Shown: positions 1 to 7,615 of the stretch, in pieces | Layout of the letters: every line of letters starts with the position of its first letter | Position numbering within the stretch: the stretch's first letter is position 1 | Source of the DNA: Tannerella sp. | Lineage (GTDB): Bacteria; Bacteroidota; Bacteroidia; Bacteroidales; Tannerellaceae | Direction: 5' to 3' | Assembly: GCA_031279875.1 (NCBI GenBank) | Contig: JAITHS010000099.1 | Coordinates: forward strand, 1 to 7,615 | Length of the DNA: 7,615 nucleotides | Position numbers and translations under genes: made by a program | Notes under the pieces: generated by a model | Databases searched by the model: none | What the model was told of the DNA's origin: nothing | The model's input: only the letters and a program-made list of their open reading frames with translations

Positions 1-2512
<2,512 letters not shown>

Positions 2513-2516
<4 letters not shown>

Positions 2517-3604
2517 TATCTAATATTAAAAATTATGTATTCGCTGTTAGTTCCGATACGGAAAGGCGGCCCCCAGACGGCTAATCCGGAGGATACGAAA
2601 TAATGTGTATCGCCGCGTTTTTCGTAACCGTGCGCTATATCAAACATGCTCTTTGTAAGCAGATTAATCGGAAAAACCTGACCATGATGTGTGTGTCCGC
2701 TAAATTGCAGGTCGGCATTTAATTCCTGTGCTTCGTTAAGGTTATAAGGCTGGTGGTCGATTATAATGAGCGGTTTGCGGGGGTCGGAATGTTGCCGCCA
2801 GTATTCGGCTGTACGACGGCGGCGATTGCTGCGGTCGTCGCGCCCGAGCAGTTGCAGGCTGTCGCGAAGCATTACAATTTCGTCTTGCAGATAGCGGATT
2901 TTGGTTTTGGTTTCGATATAGTTTTTACATCTCTCGCTGCCGCTGATATATTCGTGATTGCCGGGTGTCATAAACACTCCCAGCGGGGCTTCGAGGCGGT
3001 TGAGTTCGCGCTCCATCTCTTCTTCTTCTACGGGTACGACGCTGTTGTCAATCAAATCTCCGCCGATGAGGATTATATCCGGCTTTTCGGCATTTATTCG
3101 GTCTATGTTTTTGTGCAGCAATGTTTTATCCGTCCCGTATCCGAGATGTATGTCGCTGACGGCAACTATTTTGAGATGTCGTGGCGAAGATGTTGAAAAC
3201 TTGTTGATAACTATGTTGAAAACCTGTTTAACAGGGTGTTGATAATTAATAAAACCATATACTAACAGGCTGACTGTCAGTATTAAAGATGTTAAAAACC
3301 CGTAGTGAAAAGAATTGTTGAAAACTTTTATCAAATCGGTTATTCCGAGCAATATTACCATGTATAGCGTGAAAACGAGCCATCCGGAAGCCGTCAGGAA
3401 TAACATATGCCCGACGTCAAACGGTACTTTGGTATTACGAAACACAAAGAAAGCGAACAGCAACAGGACAAAAATCCAGAAGACAGTACAGTAAACGGCT
3501 TTTAGCCATACCGGAGCGTGGCTGATCGCTTGGAGTCCGCGAATAAAAACATATACGTTTCCAAGCAGATAACTCAACAGAAGGATGATAAAAAAATAAT
3601 TCAT
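2513..3604 (-). CDS. Membrane-anchored calcineurin-like metallophosphoesterase
   Basis: A 363-residue protein in two parts. The N-terminal third has four likely membrane helices (about 1-22, 35-56, 66-88, 103-121). After a linker (about 122-142) comes a metallophosphoesterase domain with the full set of dimetal motifs: SDIHLG (Asp151, His153), GGDLID (Asp183), PGNHEY (Asn216, His217), DHQP (His284) and GHTHHGQ (His304, His306), ending with the family-typical GLAVWGPPFRIG. This is the YkuE-like class of phosphoesterases found in many Bacteroidetes. The substrate cannot be read from the sequence: some relatives act on lipid A precursors or other phosphodiesters, but nothing here decides it. By the positive-inside rule the catalytic domain should be cytoplasmic, because the even number of helices and the start place both ends on one side. 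It lies 25 bp downstream of the radical SAM gene with no visible promoter between, so it is probably in that operon. The linker-coding DNA contains a phased nonamer array. Confidence 0.92.
3191..3245. repeat. Phased TGTTGAAAA/TGTTGATAA nonamer array inside the phosphoesterase gene
   Basis: On the plus strand, TGTTGAAAA at 3191, TGTTGATAA at 3202, TGTTGAAAA at 3214, a degenerate TGTTTAACA at 3225 (the middle of the perfect palindrome CCTGTT-T-AACAGG, 3223-3235), and TGTTGATAA at 3237. The steps are 11, 12, 11 and 12 bp. The 10-mer TGTTGAAAAC is exact at 3191 and 3214, a 23-bp step, and recurs at 3316; TGTTAAAAA lies at 3290. Because the steps are not multiples of three, the copies fall in different codon frames (part of VFNI in one, FSTS in another), so protein repetition does not explain them. 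Read on the other strand, TTATCAACA is one base from the DnaA box TTATCCACA. Confidence 0.6.
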
Positions 3605-3629
3605 TGATAAACAGTTTATAATTAATAAT

Positions 3630-4904
3630 TCAGTCGTCGAAAACCAGACGCAGTTGTCGGTTGTCGTGGAGCATTTTGCGTTTTTTCGGCTCGGTAAGGA
3701 CGCGGCGCACGGCTTGTGGCGTTATCTCGTTGATAGTTGTAGAGAGCGGTAATTCGCGACATGATATGAAATATCTGGCTTTTTTCATTACGACGCCGAT
3801 TTTTTTCAACTGGTCGTAAGACAGCCTTCCGAAACGTCGCGCCGAAATTATAAGATTAGCCGACTTGACGCCTATGCCCGGCACGCGCAAAATCATCCGA
3901 TAATCGGCAGTATTGACGTCTATCGGAAAGCATTCGGGATGACGCAACGCCCAGGCAAGTTTGGGGTCTATTTCGAGGTCGAGGTTTGGGAAACTATCGT
4001 CAACTATTTCATTGACGCCAAATTCATAAAATCTCATCAGCCAGTCGGCTTGATAGAGGCGGTTTTCGCGCACGAGTGGCGCCTGACGCAGAGCGGGCAA
4101 TCGCGAGTCGTAAGCATTGACGGGAATAAAGCCGGAGTAATAAACGCGCTTCATGCTCGGACGCTGATAAAGGGCTGATGATAAACCAAGTATAGTATGG
4201 TCGGTTTCGGGTGTCGCACCTATGATAATTTGAGTGCTTTGACCGGCAGGAACAAAGCGCGGTGCGTGCCTGAATTTCCGTCTGTCTTCGACATTTTGTA
4301 AAATGCCTTGCTTGATATATCGCATAGGAGTGAAGACACTCTGAAAATCCTTTTCGGGAGCGAGAAGTTTGAGGTTTTGCTCTGTCGGTATTTCGAGATT
4401 GCAACTCATCCTGTCGGCATACAGACCGCCTTCGTTGACTAACTCGCGACTGCATCCCGGAATGCTTTTGAGGTGGATATAACCGTTGAAGCGTTGAACG
4501 GTGCGTAATTCTTTGACTACCTGTACCATACGCTCCATAGTGTAGTCGGGATTACGCATAACCCCCGAACTGAGAAACAAACCCTCGATATAGTTGCGGC
4601 GGTAAAATTCGATTGTCAGTTCAACTAATTCGCTAACCGTGAGAGTGGCACGCGGATGGTCATTGCTGCGACGGTTTATACAGTAAGCGCAATCGTAGAT
4701 ACAGTGGTTTGTAAGCATGATTTTGAGTAGCGAGATACAGCGTCCGTCGTCGGCAAAAGAATGACAAATCCCTATGCCGCCGACGGTATTGCCCAAGCCG
4801 CCGTCGCCGGTGTTACGCCTGACCGTACCGCTCGACGCACATGAAACATCGTATTTAGCCGATTCCGCCAATATCTTCAACTTTTCAAGTATAGCTTCGT
4901 TCAT
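3630..4904 (-). CDS. Radical SAM protein, putative DNA modification/repair family (TIGR03916-like)
   Basis: A 424-residue protein (from ATG 4904) with the radical SAM iron-sulfur motif CxxxCxxC (Cys68, Cys72, Cys75, in TNHCIYDCAYC), which binds a [4Fe-4S] cluster and S-adenosylmethionine. The N-terminal signature KYDVSCASSGTVRR, the LFLSSGV stretch and the C-terminal helix-hairpin-helix VPGIGVKSANLI (about 340-351), a DNA-binding element, identify the family known as 'putative DNA modification/repair radical SAM protein'. That family is typically encoded with a partner (TIGR03915) that is often fused to a uracil-DNA-glycosylase-like domain. The reaction is unknown. No partner gene is in this window: the next gene is the phosphoesterase. 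The frame could be extended upstream to a TTG at 4937, but that TTG is part of the promoter's TATCTTTG box, and MNEAILEKLKILAESAKYDV is how I recall relatives beginning, so ATG 4904 is chosen. It diverges from pnp. Confidence 0.93.
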   Translation of the reverse strand: MNEAILEKLKILAESAKYDVSCASSGTVRRNTGDGGLGNTVGGIGICHSFADDGRCISLLKIMLTNHCIYDCAYCINRRSNDHPRATLTVSELVELTIEFYRRNYIEGLFLSSGVMRNPDYTMERMVQVVKELRTVQRFNGYIHLKSIPGCSRELVNEGGLYADRMSCNLEIPTEQNLKLLAPEKDFQSVFTPMRYIKQGILQNVEDRRKFRHAPRFVPAGQSTQIIIGATPETDHTILGLSSALYQRPSMKRVYYSGFIPVNAYDSRLPALRQAPLVRENRLYQADWLMRFYEFGVNEIVDDSFPNLDLEIDPKLAWALRHPECFPIDVNTADYRMILRVPGIGVKSANLIISARRFGRLSYDQLKKIGVVMKKARYFISCRELPLSTTINEITPQAVRRVLTEPKKRKMLHDNRQLRLVFDD

Positions 4905-4934
4905 AATCTTTGTGAAAATCACTTTTTGATGCCG

Positions 4935-4942
4935 CAAAGATA
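4935..4942 (-). promoter_or_regulatory. Bacteroidetes -7 box for the radical SAM gene
   Basis: The minus strand reads TATCTTTG followed by CGGC, an exact TAnnTTTG match. Transcription would start near 4929-4931, giving a leader of about 25 nt to ATG 4904. No good TTG lies 19-21 bp upstream, because that position falls within the AATTANN repeat arm (4950-4983). The promoter may be weak, or its upstream box may have been replaced by the repeat. The box also contains the TTG at 4937-4935, which rules this out as a start codon if the promoter is real. Confidence 0.65.
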
Positions 4943-4949
4943 CATAAAA

Positions 4950-4983
4950 AATTATGAATTATGAATTAAAAATTAAAAATTAG
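4950..4983. repeat. Left AATTANN heptad array
   Basis: Tandem 7-bp units: AATTATG, AATTATG, AATTAAA, AATTAAA, then AATTAG. The first four bases and the fifth A are invariant while the last two vary. It starts 8 bp upstream of the radical SAM -7 box and lies where its -33 box should be. Confidence 0.8.
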
Positions 4984-5005
4984 CACCTGCCCTAACCGCT
5001 GTTCG

Positions 5006-5113
5006 GACAAGGTTCTACCTTGTCTGCTATATCCGCGCAGGCTATGCCTGCATCGCTTTGTTGGCAGTGATAGCCTGCCAAAATAAACCGTCCGAACCAC
5101 AGAATTATCTGTG
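5006..5113. repeat. Row of four short hairpins in the core of the intergenic element
   Basis: Perfect stems: GACAAGGT-TCT-ACCTTGTC (5006-5024), GCAGGC-TAT-GCCTGC (5037-5051), TTGGCAG with a 7-nt loop and CTGCCAA (5061-5081), and CACAGA-ATTA-TCTGTG (5098-5113). An alternative longer pairing also exists: GCAGGCTAT (5037-5045) with ATAGCCTGC (5070-5078), which would compete with the second and third hairpins. None is followed by a T run, so they are not obvious terminators. Confidence 0.75.
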
Positions 5114-5122
5114 TGCTATGAC

Positions 5123-5157
5123 CGTAATTCGTAATTTTTAATTCGTAATTTTTAATT
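5123..5157. repeat. Right AATTANN heptad array (inverted relative to the left array)
   Basis: Read on the minus strand, the units are AATTAAA, AATTACG, AATTAAA, AATTACG, AATTACG. On the plus strand this includes an exact tandem 14-mer, GTAATTTTTAATTC, at 5131-5144 and 5145-5158. The array ends right against the pnp -33 box (5159-5163). It shares the 13-mer GAATTAAAAATTA with the left arm at 4963-4975. Confidence 0.8.
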
Positions 5158-5158
5158 C

Positions 5159-5191
5159 TTTTGTTTTTTTCGTTTATTATCACTACCTTTG
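5159..5191 (+). promoter_or_regulatory. Bacteroidetes-type promoter of pnp
   Basis: TTTTG (5159-5163), a 20-bp T-rich spacer, then TACCTTTG (5184-5191) followed by CGCC. This is a close match to the TTTG/TAnnTTTG consensus. Transcription would start near 5196-5198, giving an A-rich leader of about 40 nt (AAAGAAAACAAG just before the ATG) with no Shine-Dalgarno sequence at the right distance. The hairpin element lies upstream of this promoter and so would not be in the pnp mRNA. Confidence 0.8.
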
Positions 5192-5236
5192 CGCCCGAAT
5201 TTAAGAGGTTAAAACTTTATATTAAAAGAAAACAAG

Positions 5237-7474
5237 ATGAATGTAATTAACAAGACGATTGAATTGGGCGATGGCAGGACTATCGTCATCGAGACCGGCA
5301 AGTTGGCGAAACAGGCTGACGGCGCGGTTACTGTTCGTATGGGCAACACAGTGTTGCTCGCTACCGTTTGCGGCGCGAAAGACGCTGTGCCGGGTACTGA
5401 TTTTATGCCGCTTCAAGTGGATTATAAAGAGAAATTTTCTGCTTTCGGACGCTTTCCGGGTGGATTTACACGTCGCGAGGGCAAGCCTTCCGACTATGAG
5501 ATTTTGACGTCTCGATTAGTTGACCGCGCTCTGCGCCCGCTCTTCCCCGACGATTATCACGCAGAAGTTTTTGTAAACATAATACTTTTTTCTGCTGACG
5601 GCGAGGATATCCCCGACGCATTGGCAGGATTAGCAGCTTCGTCGGCGCTCGCAGTATCGGATATACCGTTCAACGGGCCGATTTCGGAAGTGCGCGTGGC
5701 TCGCATAAAAGGTCAATTTGTTGTCAATCCGACGTTTTCGCAACTCGAAGAAGCCGATATGGACATAATGGTTGGCGCTACGCTCGACAATATAATGATG
5801 GTTGAAGGCGAGATGAAAGAAGTGCAGGAAGCCGACATGCTCGAAGCCATTAAAGTGGCTCACGAAGCTATCAAACAGCACTGCCGCGTGCAGTTGGAGT
5901 TGCAAGAAGCAGCCGGTAAGACCGTTAAACGCGAATACTGCCACGAAGAAAACGATGAAGAACTGCGTGCAGCCGTCCGCGCCGCATGTTACGACAAGGC
6001 ATATCAAGTGTCGGTCGGCGGTACAGGCAAACATGAACGCAGCGACGCTTTTAAGGCTATTGTTGACGAGTTTAAAACGCAATATACGGAAGAAGAATTG
6101 GAGACAAAAGCGTCGCTGATAGACCGCTACTACCACGATGTAGAGAAAGAAGCCATGCGCCGTGCCATCCTCGACGAGGGCAAACGACTTGACGGTCGCA
6201 AAACCAACGAGATACGCCCGATATGGATAGAAACCGACTGCCTGCCCGGACCTCACGGATCGGCAATATTTACTCGCGGCGAAACACAATCGCTTACTAC
6301 CGTAACACTCGGCACTAAAAGCGACGAGAAAATCGTTGACGATGTGCTGGTTTACGGCAAAGAGAGATTTTTGCTTCATTATAACTTCCCGCCGTTCTCG
6401 ACAGGCGAAGCAAAATCGCAACGCGCCACCGGACGTCGTGAAATCGGACACGGAAACCTCGCACACCGCGCTCTCAAACAGGTGCTTCCGAAAGATTATC
6501 CTTACGTAATTCGCGTAATATCGGATATTTTAGAGTCAAACGGCTCATCGTCAATGGCTACCGTATGCGCAGGCACACTTTCATTGCGCGACGCAGGCGT
6601 TCCGTTACGCAAACCGGTTTCAGGTATCGCAATGGGTTTAATATCAGAGAATAAAGGCACCAATTATGCTATACTGTCGGATATTCTGGGCGATGAAGAC
6701 CATCTCGGCGACATGGATTTCAAGGTTACAGGCACCGAAGACGGCATCACGGCAACACAGATGGACATCAAAGTTGACGGACTTTCGTACGAAATTCTCG
6801 AACGCGCTCTGGCACAGGCTCGCGAAGGCAGAATGCACATTCTCGGAAAAATCGTAGAGGCTCAACCCGAAACCCGTTCCGACCTTAAACCGCACGCTCC
6901 GCGTATCGAAACAGTTATAGTAGGAAAAGAATTTATCGGCGCAATCATCGGCCCCGGCGGTAAGATTATACAAGGTATTCAAGAAAAAACAGGTGCTACC
7001 ATTTCTATCGAAGAAGTTGATAATAAGGGTATTGTAGAAATATCCGCAACTAACCGCGACAGTATAGATGCTGCCCTTCGCGCCATTAAAGCCATAGTAG
7101 CGATGCCCGAAGTAGGCGAAGTTTACGAAGGCAAAATATCTTCAATCATGCCTTATGGCGCGTTTGTAGAGTTCATGCCCGGCAAAGACGGCTTGCTGCA
7201 CATCTCCGAAATGGACTGGAAACGCCTCGAAACGGTCGAGGAAACCGGCTTGAACGAAGGCGATGCCATAACCGTCAAACTCGTTGATATAGATCCTAAA
7301 ACAGGTAAGTTCAAACTCTCTCGCCGCGCCTTGATACCTAAACCTGAAGGCTACGTAGAGCGCCCCGAACGCCCTGCAAGACCGCCGCGTCGTGAAGGCG
7401 GTGACAGAGGTAATTTCGGTGGAGGTGGCGGCAACCGCGGGCCGCGTAACGACGACCACCGTACTAACAGATAG
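5237..7474 (+). CDS. pnp: Polynucleotide phosphorylase (PNPase)
   Basis: Phosphorolytic 3'-5' exoribonuclease that degrades mRNA to nucleoside diphosphates and can add tails in reverse; it acts as a trimeric ring in the cytoplasm. The 745 residues are slightly longer than the roughly 700-710 of E. coli and B. subtilis. In order: first RNase PH domain (about 10-145, with [19 protein letters not shown]), the helical domain (about 160-310), the catalytic second RNase PH domain (about 320-540), KH domain (about 555-620, IIGPGGK with the GxxG loop at 572-575) and S1 domain (about 625-698, [18 protein letters not shown]). Active-site elements are intact: Arg400-Arg401 in [10 protein letters not shown], the SNGSSSMA phosphate loop (437-439) and [15 protein letters not shown] with Asp488, Asp494 and Lys496, two more than the E. 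coli numbers. The last 40 or so residues form a low-complexity Arg/Gly/Pro tail with a GGGGG run, probably disordered and RNA-binding; it accounts for the extra length. The start is ATG 5237 after an A-rich leader. The gene appears monocistronic within the window. Confidence 0.98.
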   Translation: MNVINKTIELGDGRTIVIETGKLAKQADGAVTVRMGNTVLLATVCGAKDAVPGTDFMPLQVDYKEKFSAFGRFPGGFTRREGKPSDYEILTSRLVDRALRPLFPDDYHAEVFVNIILFSADGEDIPDALAGLAASSALAVSDIPFNGPISEVRVARIKGQFVVNPTFSQLEEADMDIMVGATLDNIMMVEGEMKEVQEADMLEAIKVAHEAIKQHCRVQLELQEAAGKTVKREYCHEENDEELRAAVRAACYDKAYQVSVGGTGKHERSDAFKAIVDEFKTQYTEEELETKASLIDRYYHDVEKEAMRRAILDEGKRLDGRKTNEIRPIWIETDCLPGPHGSAIFTRGETQSLTTVTLGTKSDEKIVDDVLVYGKERFLLHYNFPPFSTGEAKSQRATGRREIGHGNLAHRALKQVLPKDYPYVIRVISDILESNGSSSMATVCAGTLSLRDAGVPLRKPVSGIAMGLISENKGTNYAILSDILGDEDHLGDMDFKVTGTEDGITATQMDIKVDGLSYEILERALAQAREGRMHILGKIVEAQPETRSDLKPHAPRIETVIVGKEFIGAIIGPGGKIIQGIQEKTGATISIEEVDNKGIVEISATNRDSIDAALRAIKAIVAMPEVGEVYEGKISSIMPYGAFVEFMPGKDGLLHISEMDWKRLETVEETGLNEGDAITVKLVDIDPKTGKFKLSRRALIPKPEGYVERPERPARPPRREGGDRGNFGGGGGNRGPRNDDHRTNR

Positions 7475-7512
7475 TAAGGGAAGACAAATAAACAATATAG
7501 AACAGTTTCGAA

Positions 7513-7540
7513 AAAGCGAGTCCCGCAGGGACTTTACTTT
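7513..7540 (+). terminator. Possible intrinsic terminator of pnp
   Basis: A stem AGTCCC-GCA-GGGACT (7519-7533), which can be lengthened across an internal loop by AAAG (7513-7516) with CTTT (7537-7540), lies 39 bp after the stop. The tail TTTACTTTATT is T-rich but interrupted, and the stem is short, so termination is plausible rather than clear. The same palindrome recurs 70 bp later without a T tail, so it may be a repeat unit instead. Confidence 0.4.
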
Positions 7541-7606
7541 ATTAACCGTACACTTCAGTGTACGGAGAGCGCAATATCCTCCTCGTCAAGTCCCGCATGG
7601 GACGAC
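7519..7606. repeat. Chain of tight hairpins downstream of pnp
   Basis: Three strong palindromes in 88 bp: AGTCCC-GCA-GGGACT (7519-7533), CCGTACACT-TC-AGTGTACGG (7546-7565, effectively an 8-bp stem with a TTCA loop) and GTCCC-GCAT-GGGAC (7590-7603), the last flanked by GTC/GAC (7585-7587, 7604-7606). The first and third are near copies (AGTCCCGCA, an optional T, GGGAC). This is the look of a REP-like intergenic repeat and it may continue beyond the right edge. No gene is seen from 7475 to 7615. Confidence 0.65.
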
Positions 7607-7615
7607 ACTTCGTAT

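Larger units (their letters stand above)
4950..5157. repeat. Nested inverted-repeat element, about 208 bp, between two divergent promoters
   Basis: This fills most of the 332-bp gap between the radical SAM gene and pnp. It is built symmetrically. The outer arms are five 7-bp AATTANN units on the left (4950-4983, last unit 6 bp) and five in opposite orientation on the right (5123-5157). Inside lies an inverted pair TAGCAC (4981-4986) and GTGCTA (5113-5118), then GTTCGGA (5001-5007) and TCCGAAC (5091-5097), then a row of small hairpins. The frame across 5183-4992 on the minus strand reads through these repeats and looks like no protein. It has the shape of a non-autonomous, MITE- or REP-like intergenic element; no transposase or target-site duplication was identified, so mobility is inference only. 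It could also be a structured RNA, but no promoter points into it. Confidence 0.6.

Noticed and set aside
3607..3619. Palindrome ATAAAC-A-GTTTAT just upstream of the phosphoesterase start
   Set aside because: A 13-bp AT-rich palindrome with a 1-nt centre cannot form a hairpin and may be chance in an AT-rich gap; no promoter accompanies it, so an operator cannot be supported.
5001..5097. Cloverleaf-like tRNA or riboswitch in the hairpin core
   Set aside because: Several stems inside an outer pair look tRNA-like, but there is no T-loop sequence, no anticodon arm geometry and no CCA end, and no promoter leads into it. The pnp promoter lies downstream, so it is not a pnp leader riboswitch or autoregulatory hairpin.
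4950..5157. CRISPR array
   Set aside because: The repeats are 7 bp in direct tandem without spacers; there are no 20-40 bp repeats separated by unique spacers and no cas genes.
4992..5183. A 63-codon minus-strand frame in the intergenic region
   Set aside because: It reads straight through the heptad repeats and hairpins, and its start lies in the pnp promoter; the peptide is repeat-derived.
5630..6466. A 278-codon open frame on the minus strand inside pnp
   Set aside because: It lies wholly antisense to the conserved PNPase frame, shows no recognisable domain, and its Phe/Cys/Val-rich makeup is what the complement of a conserved gene gives.

Overview
This 7.6 kb window is a chromosomal segment from a member of the Bacteroidota, most likely order Bacteroidales. 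Two things in the sequence show this: three promoters of the phylum's special type (a TTG box about 19-20 bp before TAnnTTTG, at least for ligA and pnp) with no clear Shine-Dalgarno sequences, and protein sequences (LigA, PNPase, a DUF6913-like protein) that look Bacteroidetes-like. The species cannot be named from the window. No phage, transposase, CRISPR, tRNA or rRNA gene was found.

Minus strand, read right to left from about 4.94 kb: (i) a radical SAM protein with a C-terminal helix-hairpin-helix, of the putative DNA repair/modification family usually paired with a uracil-DNA-glycosylase-linked partner; (ii) 25 bp later, a four-helix membrane protein with a cytoplasmic calcineurin-like phosphoesterase domain; (iii) a promoter whose upstream box overlaps the phosphoesterase stop codon, driving ligA, the NAD+-dependent DNA ligase; (iv) overlapping ligA by an ATGA junction, a DUF6913-like gene cut off by the left window edge. 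Plus strand: pnp, the polynucleotide phosphorylase of RNA turnover, divergent from the radical SAM gene.

The 332-bp gap between the divergent genes (4905-5236) holds two outward-facing promoters. Between them lies an unusual nested inverted-repeat element of about 208 bp: five 7-bp AATTANN units on each side in opposite orientation, enclosing a core of four short hairpins and two further inverted pairs. After pnp the sequence becomes another chain of tight hairpins, the first of which may end the pnp transcript.

The most interesting non-coding signal inside a gene is a helically phased array of TGTTGAAAA/TGTTGATAA nonamers (period 11-12 bp, so not a codon repeat) in the linker-coding part of the phosphoesterase gene. 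Functionally, ligase and radical SAM protein suggest a DNA maintenance theme on the minus strand, with pnp an independent housekeeping gene. I found no convincing new multi-gene system here. The candidates for novelty are the radical SAM gene without its usual partner, the nested repeat element and the nonamer array.
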